64,000 nucleotides of DNA from Marinobacter sp. ELB17 (GCF_000169375.1 NZ_AAXY01000017.1:1-64000), one strand, 5' to 3'; numbered from the stretch's first letter, positions 8,189 through 18,424 are shown. The notes: generated by a model not told the origin, from the sequence alone. Program-made: numbers and translations.

Positions 8189-9244
8189 TACGCACAAGAG
8201 CCAATGACTCAGATATCCGTTGGGGTATCGCAAATGTTGCCAAGGGGCGATACCTTGGCTCTGAACAGTCACAGACTGCGCTTACAGAGTCATCAAATGC
8301 CTTTGCTCCGAGAAGACAGGAAAGCCAAGGTAGGCCTGATGGTCACGCAACTCTGGCTAGACGCTTTGAAAGCCAGTCACAGCATAACGTTAATTGAAGG
8401 AAATCGAGTATTATTCGAGCAACTAACGGACATTGTCAGCAGTAGTTACAGCAGCACCCTTGGCCAGACCCGTCAGCTCGATTTAGTCAGGGCACAGGTG
8501 GAATTGGACCAGTTAGATGAACGCCTAACGGAAGTGCAGCAACAGCAAACACGTGCTGTACAGCAGTTAGACGAGTGGCTTCCAGGCATGCCGTCCGATG
8601 TCTCGATGCTGACCCCAGCACTGGACCAATCCATGCCTGAATGGTCTACGCCTATCGTTCTATCGCAAGATGATTTGACGCAACGACTTTTACAGCACCC
8701 CAGCCTCCGCTTGATTGATCAAATGACAAAAGTGGCGCAAGCCGAAATTCATATTGCCGAACAGCAATATGAACCTGAATGGATGCTCAATGTCAGTTAC
8801 GGCTTCCGTGGTGACGACGCCAGGGGTACTGACCGCCCTGATCTCTTAAGCGTTGGTGTCAGTGTCGACATGCCAGTTTTCTCCCGCAAGCGTCAAGATA
8901 GCCAGGTGCAGGCAGAAACGTATGAGAAAGAGTCTCTGCGCACAGAGCGATTCTTGAAACTCCGCAGTTTATTGGCAAATTACCGCACCTTAGAAGCAGA
9001 GTTGCAACGTCTTGATCAACGGCGAGAACTGTATCGAAACAAGTTACTGCCTGGGCTCCAGCAAAGTGTTGACGCTGCGATCAATGCGTACACCGTTGAT
9101 GTTGGTAATTTTGCAGACGTGGTGCAGGCCCGGATTGGTGAACTCAATGCCAAATTGTCGCTGTTATCTATCGAATTTGAACACTCCGGGAAGATCGCTG
9201 AAATGCACTATTTACTGGTCGGTAATCAGCGGGGGACGAAATAG
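8189..9244 (+). pseudogene. cusC: cusC 3' part: outer-membrane efflux protein, CusC/CzcC type
   Basis: About 350 codons of a TolC-like outer-membrane factor, the outer channel of a tripartite heavy-metal RND pump. The joined frame reads YAQEPMTQISVGVSQMLPRGD; ATG at 8204 lies within it. Long alpha-helical stretches (LVRAQVELDQLDERLTEVQ, LKLRSLLANYRTLEAELQRL) and the end DVVQARIGELNAKLSLLSIE are typical. Reassembled from three pieces, the gene would encode about 430 residues, normal for the family. A product made from 8204 would lack a signal peptide and could not reach the outer membrane. Its TAG overlaps the cusB GTG start by one base. Confidence 0.85.
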
Positions 9245-10780
9245 TGAACCTGTTTAAGAACCTGGCATTGTTAGTGTCTGGCGCTCTGCTTATGCTTGCC
9301 GCTTTGTATATTTGGCGACCAGATTTGTTCAAGCACGTAACAGATATGCATGTGACATCAGCCACGAACGATGCCGACAAACCTTTGTACTGGGTTGCTC
9401 CGATGGATCCAAATTACCGCCGTGATGCGGCAGGAAAATCGCCCATGGGCATGGACTTAGTCCCCGTCTATGCGAAGGATCAAAATGGCGATGAGAGTAG
9501 CCCGGGCACAATCGAAATATCGCCAGAGGTCGTTAACAATCTGGGTGTCAGAACTGGCAAGGTTGTTCTGGATCACCTACGGCCAGAGATAAGAACGGTT
9601 GGATATCTGCAATATAACCAAGACAGCATTGTCCATATTCATCCCCGCGTAGAAGGCTGGGTGGAAAATAGCTATGTTAACACCGTAGGTGCGCCGGTTG
9701 AGCAAGGTCAGCGTTTGTATACGCTGCACTCTCCTGCATTGGTTAATGCACAGGAAGAACTGCTGTTTGGTTTAAAACGTGATGATCAGCGTTTGATTCA
9801 AGCGGCAGAACAACGTCTGCTTGCTCTTCAAATAAGCGATACGGTTATCCGTCAACTTAAAAGAGACCGCCAAGTATCGCAAACGGTTACTTTCTACGCT
9901 CCAGCATCGGGAGTGGTAGAAGAACTCAATATCCGTGAAGGTCTCTATGTAAAGCCGGGCATGACGCTGATGTCGATCGCTAATCTTGACGAAATTTGGA
10001 TTGAAGCTGAAGTTTTTGAACGTCAGGCCAGCCTAGTCACAGTCGGTTTACCTGTGGAGGTTGATCTCGATTTCCTGCCCGGCGAAGTGCGCCAAGCCAA
10101 GGTAGATTATATCTACCCGAGTTTGGATGCTCAGACACGCACTTTGAGGGTTAGAGTACGATTAGATAACTCCGACTACGCCCTCAACCCCAACATGTTT
10201 GCTGAGCTTCGTATTCTTGCCAGTGATCAAAATGAACGGTTGCTGATTCCTAAAGAGGCGTTAATTCGTGGGGGGGCAGCAGAACCGCGTAGTGCTGGCA
10301 CTAGGTGAGGGGCGATTTAAATCCCTTGCCGTTAAAACTGGACAGAGTGACAACCAGAGAGTCGAGATCCTTGATGGTTTGATCGAAGGCGAAGAAATTG
10401 TTACCTCCGCTCAGTTCCTGCTCGATTCAGAGTCCAGTAAATCATCCGACTTCACTCGTATTGATGCGACTGACAGCCAGCAAATGGAGAAGCCCGCGGC
10501 CAGCCAGGATGCGCAAAAAGCCACAGCTGAACTTCCTGGCAAAGTATGGGTTGAAGCCATTGTTAACAGTGTTGATATCAATGCCATGAAACTGAATGTT
10601 CAGCATGGTCCTATTCCGGAGTGGAGCTGGCCGCTGATGCAGATGGAATTCAAGCTGACCGAATGGATGGACGCTGGCGACATCCCTACCGGTCAGTCGT
10701 TGCAACTGGAGATAACCCGCACGGAATCGGGCAAATATGAAGTCACCGACTTTTACCTACCCGCAGCGAAACAGGAGTAG
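9244..10780 (+). pseudogene. cusB: cusB: periplasmic adaptor of copper RND efflux, frameshifted
   Basis: Membrane-fusion protein linking the RND pump to the outer channel. It has an N-terminal membrane anchor (LALLVSGALLMLAALYIW), a heavy-metal-binding motif with YWVAPMDPNY and SPMGMDLVPVY, then the adaptor hairpin and barrel domains. The frame from GTG 9244 stops at 10308 after 354 codons. The rest (RVVLALGEGRFKSLAVKTG onward, with a C-terminal CusF-like copper-binding domain: HGPIPEWSWPLMQMEF) continues in another frame to 10780. Seven G at 10270-10276 instead of six explains the shift; with six the text reads IRGGQQNRVVLALGEG. The CusF-like tail would be lost from the main product. Confidence 0.85.
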
Positions 10781-10785
10781 CGATT

Positions 10786-13700
10786 ATGATAGAAGCTATT
10801 ATTCGCTGGTCTATCCGCAACCGTGGCATGGTGTTGCTGGCCACATTCATGCTGGTTGGTTTGGGGCTTTATTCCCTGAAAAATACGCCGGTAAATGCGA
10901 TTCCCGATCTGTCTGACGTGCAGGTCATCATCAAAACCAGTTATCCCGGTCAAGCGCCGCAGGTGGTGGAGGATCAGGTCACCTATCCGCTCACCACTGC
11001 AATGTTGTCGGTACCGGGGTCCAAGACGGTGCGAGGTTATTCCTTCTTTGGGGATTCCTACGTCTACGTTATTTTCGACGACAAGACGGATATCTACTGG
11101 GCCCGCAGCCGCGTGCTGGAATACCTGAGCCAGGTTGCTCCTTCGTTGCCTGAAAATGCTCGTCCGCAATTAGGGCCGGATGCAACGGGCGTAGGCTGGG
11201 TGTACCTCTATGCATTGGTTGACCGCACCGGTAAGAATGATTTGAGCCAATTACGTTCCTTACAGGATTGGTTCCTTAAATATGAATTACAAACCGTTCC
11301 AGGCGTCTCTGAAGTTGCGGCCATAGGTGGGATGGTCAAGCAATATCAAGTGCAGGTGAATCCGGAAAGACTACGCGCATTCAATATACCCCTCAGCCAT
11401 GTACAAAATGCTATTCGCCGTGGCAACCAGGAAGTTGGGGCGTCAGTCGTGGAAATGGCCGAGGCTGAATACATGGTCCGGGCTACAGGCTACATTCAAA
11501 GCATAGAAGATCTGGAAGTGATCCCCTTGGGTGTTAACCAAAACGGCACTCCGCTACTGCTCAGAGATGTTGCTGATATTGGCATTGGTCCCCAAATGCG
11601 TCGGGGTGTTGCTGAGCTCGACGGCGAGGGTGAGGTTGTGGGTGGCTTAGTTGTCATGCGCTTTGGCGAAAACGCCGAGACAACCATCAATGGAGTCAAA
11701 GCTAAGCTGGAGTCGTTAAAGAAAAGTTTACCTGATGGAGTGGAGGTTGTCACCGTATACGATCGCTCAGGTCTGATTGATAGAGCGGTTGAGAATCTCT
11801 GGAAAAAATTGCTGGAAGAATTCCTTGTAGTAGCGCTGGTCTGTGTCGTGTTTCTGTTTCATGTCCGCTCATCTCTGGTCGCCGTTATCAGTTTGCCTGT
11901 CGGTATCCTAACGGCATTTATAATCATGCATTGGCAAGGTATTAACGCCAACATCATGTCTCTTGCAGGAATAGCGATCGCCATAGGTGCCATGGTTGAT
12001 GGAGCGATCGTTATGATTGAAAACATGCACAAGCATATGGAAAGGACGCCTTTAACGGACGAAAATCGCTGGCAGGTCGTTGCAACTGCAGCTTCAGAAG
12101 TTGGCCCCGCGCTTTTCTTTAGTCTGCTTATTATAACGGTAAGTTTTTTGCCTGTGTTCGCGTTAGAGGCACAAGAGGGCCGAATGTTCTCGCCCTTAGC
12201 CTTCACCAAAACCTACGCCATGGCTGCCTCCGCAATATTGGCTATAACCTTGGTGCCAGTACTGATGGGCTACTTCATCCGTGGCAAGGTGATAGCTGAA
12301 CACAAGAACCCGCTCAATCGATTGCTGGCTGCTATCTATATGCCTGCGCTGCGTGGTGTACTGCGTTTTCCAAAAGCAACCCTGGTTGGTGCTGTTGTGG
12401 TGTTGGCTATAGGCGCATGGCCGCTGGATAAAATCGGTAGTGAGTTCATTCCGGATCTGGATGAAGGCGACTTGATGTACATGCCTACCACCTACCCGGG
12501 CGTATCTATTGGTGAAGCACGCCAAATTTTGCAACAAACCAACAAGCTGATTCGCACAGTACCTGAAGTTGTCACCGTGTTCGGTAAAGTCGGTAGAGCA
12601 GAAACGGCAACGGACCCGGCACCACTGAGCATGATTGAAACCTTTATCCAGCTGAAGCCTAAGAGCGAATGGCGCGAGGGAATGACCACCGCCAAGCTCA
12701 AGCAGGAACTGGATCAATTAGTGATGTTACCCGGCGTAACCAATGCTTGGGTGATGCCAATCAAAACACGCATCGACATGCTCGCGACGGGCATTAAAAC
12801 GCCCGTGGGAATTAAAGTTGCGGGGCCGGATCTGAATATCATTCAGGGGATCGGTCAACAATTAGAGCGGGTGCTGAAGGATGTTGAGGGTACCGCATCA
12901 GTATATTCTGAACGCGTTGCCGGTGGTCGTTATATCAAAGCTGATATTCAGCGAGAAAAAGCAGCCCGTTATGGTCTCAATATCGCTGATATTCAGGAAA
13001 TCCTAGCGTCAGCAGTCGGTGGAATGAATGTCTCCAGCACGGTTGAGGGGTTAGAGCGCTACCCCATCAATGTCCGCTATCCGCAGGACTATCGGGATTC
13101 CCCCGAACAATTGGAGTTATTGCCCATTGTAACCCCTGCGGGCCTAAGGATTGCTCTCGGTGATGTGGCCAACATCTTCGTCGAAAACGGTCCCCCTATG
13201 CTGAAAAGTGAAAATGCGCGGCTCAATGGCTGGACCTATATTGATATTGAAGGTGTAGATCTTGGTCGCTATGTCGAAAATGCTCAACAAGTGGTTGCTG
13301 AACAGGTAGAACTCCCCCCTGGCTATTCATTGAATTGGTCTGGTCAGTACGAATACATGCTGCGCGCCAAAGAAAAGCTTACCTACGTAGTCCCTCTAAC
13401 CCTCGCCATTATTATTGTGCTGTTATTCCTCAACTTTCGTAATTTTGTCGAGGTGGCCATGATCATGGGGACCTTGCCACTGGCCTTGGTGGGTAGTATT
13501 TGGCTGATGTATTGGGAAGGCTTTAACTTTTCGGTGGCCGTGGGGGTGGGGTTTATTGCCTTAGCCGGAGTAGCGGTCGAAATCGGCGTCATCATGCTGG
13601 TGTATCTCAATCAATCCTGGCAACAGACGATTGACCGTTGCCATGCTCAAGGACTTGAGCTTCGCGAAGAAACGTTACGCCATGCGGTGCTTCATGGTGC

Positions 13701-13935
13701 GGGAATGCGGGTACGCCCCGTGCTAATGACAGCTGCGACCATTATTTTTGGTCTCTTACCTATTTTGTACGGTACAGGCACTGGCTCTGAAGTAATGAGC
13801 CGGATAGCCGCGCCGATGGTGGGCGGTATGGTGAGTGCTGTGGTGCTCACACTGTTGGTGCTACCGGCCATTTATTTCATGTGGAAGCGGAGCTCGCTTG
13901 CAAAAAATACAGTACCTACAGTAGAAAAATCTTAA
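10786..13935 (+). CDS. cusA: Heavy-metal RND efflux pump CusA/CzcA
   Basis: A 1049-residue proton-driven inner-membrane transporter of the HME-RND family that exports Cu(I)/Ag(I) or divalent cations. There are twelve expected membrane segments: one near residue 15, blocks at about 335-540 and 865-1035. RND signatures include [28 protein letters not shown] and [14 protein letters not shown]. The methionine-rich porter region fits copper or silver ([20 protein letters not shown]). ATG at 10786 follows cusB by five bases. Intact, although both partner genes upstream are disrupted, so pump function depends on readthrough or on partners elsewhere. Confidence 0.93.
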   Translation: MIEAIIRWSIRNRGMVLLATFMLVGLGLYSLKNTPVNAIPDLSDVQVIIKTSYPGQAPQVVEDQVTYPLTTAMLSVPGSKTVRGYSFFGDSYVYVIFDDKTDIYWARSRVLEYLSQVAPSLPENARPQLGPDATGVGWVYLYALVDRTGKNDLSQLRSLQDWFLKYELQTVPGVSEVAAIGGMVKQYQVQVNPERLRAFNIPLSHVQNAIRRGNQEVGASVVEMAEAEYMVRATGYIQSIEDLEVIPLGVNQNGTPLLLRDVADIGIGPQMRRGVAELDGEGEVVGGLVVMRFGENAETTINGVKAKLESLKKSLPDGVEVVTVYDRSGLIDRAVENLWKKLLEEFLVVALVCVVFLFHVRSSLVAVISLPVGILTAFIIMHWQGINANIMSLAGIAIAIGAMVDGAIVMIENMHKHMERTPLTDENRWQVVATAASEVGPALFFSLLIITVSFLPVFALEAQEGRMFSPLAFTKTYAMAASAILAITLVPVLMGYFIRGKVIAEHKNPLNRLLAAIYMPALRGVLRFPKATLVGAVVVLAIGAWPLDKIGSEFIPDLDEGDLMYMPTTYPGVSIGEARQILQQTNKLIRTVPEVVTVFGKVGRAETATDPAPLSMIETFIQLKPKSEWREGMTTAKLKQELDQLVMLPGVTNAWVMPIKTRIDMLATGIKTPVGIKVAGPDLNIIQGIGQQLERVLKDVEGTASVYSERVAGGRYIKADIQREKAARYGLNIADIQEILASAVGGMNVSSTVEGLERYPINVRYPQDYRDSPEQLELLPIVTPAGLRIALGDVANIFVENGPPMLKSENARLNGWTYIDIEGVDLGRYVENAQQVVAEQVELPPGYSLNWSGQYEYMLRAKEKLTYVVPLTLAIIIVLLFLNFRNFVEVAMIMGTLPLALVGSIWLMYWEGFNFSVAVGVGFIALAGVAVEIGVIMLVYLNQSWQQTIDRCHAQGLELREETLRHAVLHGAGMRVRPVLMTAATIIFGLLPILYGTGTGSEVMSRIAAPMVGGMVSAVVLTLLVLPAIYFMWKRSSLAKNTVPTVEKS

Positions 13936-13967
13936 ATTTTTTAAACTAAAATGAAAGGTGCATTGTT

Positions 13968-14315
13968 ATGAAAAAGATCCAAACCTTAATAGCCATTGTG
14001 GCTTTAGCAGCATCGTCCTCAGTCTTTGCACATACAATGATGGAAAGCACATTTCCGCAGGATGGAGCAATGGTGATGGAGCCAACCAGGCATGTCGAAG
14101 TAAATTTCGACATGCCTATGAAATTGATTAGTCTAAAGGTGATCGGTGCTGATGGAAGGCCTGTTGCCGTCGACTATGAACGCGCTAAAGAAGCAGGCAC
14201 CCATTTCAAGGGGATGACACCTGTATTGGTGCCCGGCAACTACACCGTACACTGGAAAGCGGTGGGCGATGATGGCCACATGATGGATGGAACGTTTGGC
14301 TTTATGCAGCACTAA
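13968..14315 (+). CDS. copC: Periplasmic copper-binding protein CopC
   Basis: A 115-residue CopC/PcoC/YobA-type copper carrier. The signal peptide ends at SSVFA and the mature protein begins HTMMESTFPQDGAM, so a His is the first mature residue, a Cu(II) ligand in this family. Later ligand-type motifs HWKAVGDDGHMMDGTFGF are conserved. The fold is a single Ig-like beta barrel. GAAAGGTG lies before the ATG. It sits 32 bases after cusA and 40 before copD, fitting one transcript. It lacks the long Met-rich loop, so it may be a Cu(II)-only carrier. Confidence 0.93.
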   Translation: MKKIQTLIAIVALAASSSVFAHTMMESTFPQDGAMVMEPTRHVEVNFDMPMKLISLKVIGADGRPVAVDYERAKEAGTHFKGMTPVLVPGNYTVHWKAVGDDGHMMDGTFGFMQH

Positions 14316-14355
14316 TAGAGTATGTATTCGTTAACTCGGGCCAACGGCGTTTAAG

Positions 14356-15258
14356 ATGGGACTGGAACTAACCTCCTGGGAATTTTCGACCCTGATAACC
14401 CGTTGGCTTTTGTATGTCGGTGTGGCCGGGTCTGTTGGTGGGGCTTGCAGCCTCTATCTTTTAAAAGCGTACAAAGGACTGCAAGGCGCTTTGCTGAAAT
14501 ACGCGCTCTTTGCGGTTTTATTGGCTATTACCAGTGCTTTCGGGCACTTTTTTGTACGCGTGGGCGCTGTCCTTGAAGAGGGCGTTTCTGGCATGTTTGA
14601 GCCAGATATCGTTTCAATTATATGGAACTCTGCGGTAGGAGAGGCGCTTCTGTTAAGGGTTTTCGGGCTGTTTCTGCTGCTAGTTGCGCTGGTTTTTTTG
14701 TGGCGCAAAAGAAGATTGACGGCTACCTGGGTTGAACCTGGTGCGAGGGTCGCATGGCTCGGGTTTGCTGGGTTATTACTCACGGCAACCTCGTATACCG
14801 AGGCGGGTCACGCGGTTTCGCAGTCGTGGATTTTTCAACTTGTGCTTGTTGTACATCTGTCGTTAACAGCTTGGTGGATGGGTACCTTGTACCCCTTGTG
14901 GTTAGCGTGCCACCGTTTAGCTTCTGCTGAAGCACATGCGGTGCTGCATCGTTTTGGACAGTTTGCGGTTGCTGCTGTTTTGTTAGTGGTTTTGGCAGGT
15001 CTATTTTTATCTTACCAACTGACGGCCTGGAACAACTTGTTTACAAGCAGTTATGGTTTGTTTTTAATCACTAAACTGATCTTAGTTCTACTTCTGTTAG
15101 GGCTGGCAGCCTTACACAAATTCGTTCTTGTACCGCAGTTGTTATCTTCGCAAGATGCTAGTCGGTTAAAAAGATCGCTTCTTATCGAAAAGTTTATTGG
15201 CGTAGGGATATATGCCATCACGACAGTGCTGACGACACTCGTAGGTCCGATGATGTAA
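14356..15258 (+). CDS. copD: Copper resistance membrane protein CopD
   Basis: A 300-residue inner-membrane protein of the CopD/PcoD family with about eight hydrophobic segments. Family features include the first-helix region STLITRWLLYVGVAG, HFFVRVGAVLEEG, SYTEAGHAVSQSWIFQLVLVVHL with conserved His, and WWMGTLYPLWLACHRL. It acts with CopC in copper transfer across the inner membrane. ATG at 14356 is the only good start. It is the last recognisable gene of the + strand copper operon. Confidence 0.92.
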   Translation: MGLELTSWEFSTLITRWLLYVGVAGSVGGACSLYLLKAYKGLQGALLKYALFAVLLAITSAFGHFFVRVGAVLEEGVSGMFEPDIVSIIWNSAVGEALLLRVFGLFLLLVALVFLWRKRRLTATWVEPGARVAWLGFAGLLLTATSYTEAGHAVSQSWIFQLVLVVHLSLTAWWMGTLYPLWLACHRLASAEAHAVLHRFGQFAVAAVLLVVLAGLFLSYQLTAWNNLFTSSYGLFLITKLILVLLLLGLAALHKFVLVPQLLSSQDASRLKRSLLIEKFIGVGIYAITTVLTTLVGPMM

Positions 15259-15777
15259 TTTTTAATCCAGGTGTCTTGGTCGTGCTCGACCGAGCCTATC
15301 GGTGATTTGCAACCCAGTTGGCCAATCACAGCGCCGTCCTCATTGAGCATGGTGGTGATCATCCGGCTTCCTGCTTGAACTCCGGCGTGAAAAATCGGTG
15401 TTTTCTGATCATTAAACACCTCGCTTATGGCGGAAATATTACCGCCTACGTTGGTGTCCGGAATCATTGAGCCATTACAGACTCACATAACAGCTTTAGG
15501 TTGTGTTATTCAAGTCGAACGAGCTTTAACTATTGGAGGTAACACAGAGGCTTATCATGGAGTAACCTTTCCAGAACACCACGAAGATATTGATGTCGCG
15601 CCCGTTACACTTCAAGAACATGGTGTAAGAATTTAAATCGAAAGTTAAATCACAAAAGATTTAACTTTCGATGAGTCAGATACAGAGCGATTAAGGGAGC
15701 ACCTAAGCTTTCTTCGATACGGCACTGACGGCTACTTTTCAGCTACTTAGATGACGGGGTAGTCACTGCTACTTTTA
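15259..15777. other. Unassigned stretch after copD
   Basis: No gene I can name. Open frames exist on both strands: + 15427-15636 (70 codons, ends HEDIDVAPVTLQEHGVRI) and a minus frame from 15467 that runs antisense into copD. The + frame stops immediately before a perfect inverted repeat, which slightly favours it as the tail of a broken gene. Neither has a convincing ribosome site or recognisable domain. Confidence 0.4.
15637..15672. terminator. Perfect 15-bp inverted repeat, possible terminator
   Basis: ATCGAAAGTTAAATC at 15637-15651 is exactly complementary to 15658-15672, with a 6-base loop. It begins one base after a TAA. It is AT-rich with no clear following T run, so it may be a bidirectional terminator or a leftover mobile-element end. 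Confidence 0.45.
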
Positions 15778-16461
15778 TTACATCGCCCTTTTTAACTCAC
15801 CATAGTCACCATCGGTGCGAAGCACCAGCGTGATGTCATTATCGTTGCGATTGCGGAAGAACCAGCCGTGGTTGCCGCTAAACGCAGCTTTCAGCTCGCC
15901 TTCGTCCTGAGGGACATCCCGGCCTTTTTCGTAGGAAATGGACTGACCACCGCCATCACCGTGGGTGTCGAAGTTAACAGGGCCGCCTGTAGATACCCAG
16001 GCGAACCGGGCGACGTCTCCTTCCTGCATAGTGAGCTTAAACTCTGTGCCCTCACCTGGAGTGAGGACAACACGGACCTCGTCCTGCCATTCGGGTTCGG
16101 CGGCGATTGGCGGGGCAGGTTGCTCTACTTTTGGCGCGGCTTCAGGCTCAACTTCAACAACTGCGGCTGTCTCGAAGACAGGCTCAACGGGCTCTGAAGG
16201 AGTCTCCTCGATGGACGATTGCACCGCCACCATCTGCGCGGCGTCGTCGGCAGCGGCTTCTTGCGCGAGTTGTGCCTTGATTGCACCCATCTCCGTCAAA
16301 CCTAGCAAGCGGCCAGCGCCGGTAGGGTCCAGAGCGTACTCGGAGGGCATCACCACGGTTACCAGCAGAACCAGCGCTACGATGGCCGCAATGATGGTGG
16401 ATCGAATCAGCTGCGCGGAACTGGGTAATTCGCTACGTGAGGGCATATCGGTGTTATACAT
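15778..16461 (-). CDS. Membrane-anchored protein of the HupE operon (transmembrane anchor protein)
   Basis: A 227-residue protein. A short cytoplasmic tail (MYNTDMPSRSELPSSAQLIR) leads into one membrane segment (IIAAIVALVLLVTVVMP). Then comes an acidic Pro/Glu-rich linker and a C-terminal soluble domain with FKLTMQEGDVARFAWVSTG, FDTHGDGGG and AAFSGNHGWFFRNRN. Proteins of this type are seen beside hupE-like genes and are often labelled transmembrane anchor protein; their biochemical role is not known to me. It starts 15 bases after hupE, so the two are cotranscribed. The domain probably faces the periplasm and may present metal or a ligand to the HupE protein. Confidence 0.75.
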   Translation of the reverse strand: MYNTDMPSRSELPSSAQLIRSTIIAAIVALVLLVTVVMPSEYALDPTGAGRLLGLTEMGAIKAQLAQEAAADDAAQMVAVQSSIEETPSEPVEPVFETAAVVEVEPEAAPKVEQPAPPIAAEPEWQDEVRVVLTPGEGTEFKLTMQEGDVARFAWVSTGGPVNFDTHGDGGGQSISYEKGRDVPQDEGELKAAFSGNHGWFFRNRNDNDITLVLRTDGDYGELKRAM

Positions 16462-16476
16462 AAAAGATCTCCAGAA

Positions 16477-17211
16477 TTAAGCGACAAAATAACCGGTGAG
16501 CTGAAAGCCGATGAGCAGGAAGCCGGCGCTCATCATGGCCACGTTGGCGGTATAGGCATGGCGGAAAAAACCGTCGGTTTTACGCCAGTAGCTCATAACG
16601 ATGAGAATCATCGCCAGGGCTAAAAGCTGGCCGATTTCCACGCCCACGTTGAACGCGAGCAGGTTCGGTATCAGCCCATCCGGGGAGATGTCGTACTCAA
16701 TGATTTTCGTGGACAGGCCAAAGCCGTGGAAGAAGCCGAAAATCAACGTGGCGGCCTTGGTGTTGGGTTGGAAGCCGAACCAGCGCTGATACGCGCCCAC
16801 GTTATCCAGTGCCTTGTACACCACCGAGAGCCCGATGATGGCGTCAATGATGTAGCTGTTAATGCCGACGTTGAAGTACACGCCCAGCAGCATGGTGGTG
16901 GAATGCCCCAGCGCAAACAGGCTTACGTAGATTGCGATGTGCTGCATGCGGTAAAGGAAGAAGATGACCCCCAGAAGGAATAGCAGGTGGTCATAACCGG
17001 TGACCATGTGTTTGGCCCCGAGATAGATGAATGCAATGAGGTTTACCCCGGATATTTCCTGGATGTACCCTTTGTCTCCCTGGGCAATGGCATGGGCCAG
17101 CACATCGGCGCTCATTCCGAGCAAACCCAGTGTCAGGAATATCCAGACCAGACGGCGACCGCCGGCGGCTGTGCGCGCACGCCAATGGCCGTCAAGCAAC
17201 GTTGACAACAT
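16477..17211 (-). CDS. HupE/UreJ-type membrane protein
   Basis: A 244-residue integral membrane protein with about seven hydrophobic segments, related to HupE/UreJ nickel or cobalt permeases. The signature H.VTGYDHLLFLLGVIFF is clear, with further conserved histidines in LFALGHSTTMLLG and FGFFHGFGLSTKI. It probably moves divalent metal across the inner membrane. It is the middle gene of a three-gene minus-strand unit with a His-rich protein upstream and the anchored protein downstream, all divergent from a metal-sensing repressor. Substrate cannot be read from sequence; Ni, Co and Cu are all possible. Confidence 0.85.
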   Translation of the reverse strand: MLSTLLDGHWRARTAAGGRRLVWIFLTLGLLGMSADVLAHAIAQGDKGYIQEISGVNLIAFIYLGAKHMVTGYDHLLFLLGVIFFLYRMQHIAIYVSLFALGHSTTMLLGVYFNVGINSYIIDAIIGLSVVYKALDNVGAYQRWFGFQPNTKAATLIFGFFHGFGLSTKIIEYDISPDGLIPNLLAFNVGVEIGQLLALAMILIVMSYWRKTDGFFRHAYTANVAMMSAGFLLIGFQLTGYFVA

Positions 17212-17256
17212 AACGACTCCAATAATTTCGTTTAAAAAGCTGCGGTGCAGCGAGAC

Positions 17257-17619
17257 TTAAACAGTCAGAGAGGTTTTTGGCGGGCGTTCTAGCCGGTAAC
17301 GAAAGCTGCGGGGAGAATCTCCGGCGTAGGGTACAGGCAGCCGGAGGGAGATTGAGTAGCCCGTGACGAGGCGGGTCGTCAGCCGATCCGCGGATTCGTG
17401 GCTGTGATTGCCCGCGTCGTGGTGAGGGTGACTGCCTGACTTTTCGTCAAAATCGTCGTGGTTGTGTGACGGGCCATCGTGACCCTCTGAAACAAACGCA
17501 CTTAGCTCTGCGACACCGTGAGATGACACCCCACCAACGACCGATAGCGTCATCCCAGCCAGCGCAAGCAGCAGGGCAAGAAGTGGAATCAAATTTTTAC
17601 GATGGGTGGCCGTCACCAT
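17257..17619 (-). CDS. His-rich exported or membrane-tethered protein
   Basis: A 120-residue protein with an N-terminal hydrophobic segment (LIPLLALLLALAGMTLSVV), a His/Asp-rich region (HDGPSHNHDDFDEKSGSHPHH, then AGNHSHES) and a basic C-terminus. The histidine cluster suggests divalent-metal binding in the periplasm, as in CzcI-like or ZnuA-type His loops, but I recognise no family. It is the first gene of the hupE unit; its start lies about 55 bases from the GC-tract operator, so it is probably metal-regulated. Confidence 0.65.
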   Translation of the reverse strand: MVTATHRKNLIPLLALLLALAGMTLSVVGGVSSHGVAELSAFVSEGHDGPSHNHDDFDEKSGSHPHHDAGNHSHESADRLTTRLVTGYSISLRLPVPYAGDSPRSFRYRLERPPKTSLTV

Positions 17620-17672
17620 AGGTGTCAGTTCTTTAGTCAGGCTATTGGATTAATTCAGTGAGAGAGGATAGC

Positions 17673-17689
17673 ATCCCCCCTAGGGGGAT
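17673..17689. promoter_or_regulatory. G/C-tract operator for the CsoR/RcnR-type repressor
   Basis: ATCCCCCCTAGGGGGAT: ATCCCCC and GGGGGAT arms around a CTA centre. RcnR and related CsoR-family repressors bind this kind of two-sided G-tract palindrome. It lies 12 bases before the repressor ATG and 54 before the divergent His-rich gene, so one site can control both directions. Confidence 0.8.
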
Positions 17690-17700
17690 AGGAATTAAAT

Positions 17701-17979
17701 ATGGCGAATGATCAAACGCACCACTCGCATCTGCAGATCGTCAAGCGCCTGAAGCGGGCTCAAGGTCATCTGGGCAGCGTGATAGGGATGATTGAGGCAG
17801 GGCGATCCTGCCTGGAACTGGCGCAGCAGCTTCATGCCGTTGAAAAAGCCATTCAACAGGCAAAGCGGGTGTTGGTACAGGACCACATCGAGCACTGCCT
17901 GGATGATGCGATTGGCCCGCTGGAACCGGAACAGAAAAGCCATTTTGATGAGTTCAAAGCCATTGCCCGTTATCTTTGA
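17701..17979 (+). CDS. CsoR/RcnR/FrmR-family metal-sensing repressor
   Basis: A 92-residue all-helical repressor (DUF156). Candidate metal ligands are an N-terminal His cluster (His7, His8, His10), Cys37 in AGRSCLELAQQLHAVE, and DHIEHC (His62, His65, Cys66). The N-terminal His plus Cys37 and His62/65 resemble Ni/Co-sensing RcnR more than Cu-sensing CsoR, which lacks the N-terminal His. When metal binds, the tetramer releases DNA. It is autoregulated if the adjacent palindrome is its operator, and divergent from the hupE unit, its likely target. Confidence 0.88.
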   Translation: MANDQTHHSHLQIVKRLKRAQGHLGSVIGMIEAGRSCLELAQQLHAVEKAIQQAKRVLVQDHIEHCLDDAIGPLEPEQKSHFDEFKAIARYL

Positions 17980-18069
17980 ACATTGTTGGTTCATGCTTGA
18001 TAGTCTGAAATACCGAACGTACTGGCACCTGTTCTTCGCTCGTTAGTTGCTTTACGGAGCACCAGGAAT

Positions 18070-18342
18070 TTGAGAGGTTTGAGTTCAGAGGACTTTCAAT
18101 TGGCCTGGATAATCACAAAATACGCGATTACAGCTCTGCTGGTGGTTTTGATCTCAGAAGTGGCCAAGCGCAGTGATAAGTTGGGCGCACTGATTGCGGC
18201 GTTACCGATGTTCCTGATTTTTCCGTTCCTTCTGTCCCGGCTTGGCTTTTGGGGGGCTCTTGCGGCAAGTGCCATTATCGCCGTGGTGTGTTTTAGCGTC
18301 CTGGCTGTGGTGGTGAAGCGATTTGGCATTATCTTGCTATAG
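18070..18342 (+). CDS. DUF3147-like membrane protein, shortened
   Basis: A 90-residue protein with three hydrophobic segments (WIITKYAITALLVVLISEVA, FLIFPFLLS, FWGALAASAIIAVVCFSVLAVVV). It resembles DUF3147 proteins, which from memory are about 115-120 residues with four segments. The jump from GALIAALP straight to MFLIFPFLL suggests about 30 residues lost between two similar Leu-Pro sites. TTG at 18070 with AGGA upstream is the likeliest start. Function unknown. It may be a non-functional deletion derivative. Confidence 0.6.
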   Translation: MRGLSSEDFQLAWIITKYAITALLVVLISEVAKRSDKLGALIAALPMFLIFPFLLSRLGFWGALAASAIIAVVCFSVLAVVVKRFGIILL

Positions 18343-18424
18343 CCATGAAGCTTTCAGTAATTCTGAGGTTGCAGAAGCGTATTCATCTCCTTCCCACTTG
18401 ATTTACACGTTGGCTGTGTTAGAT

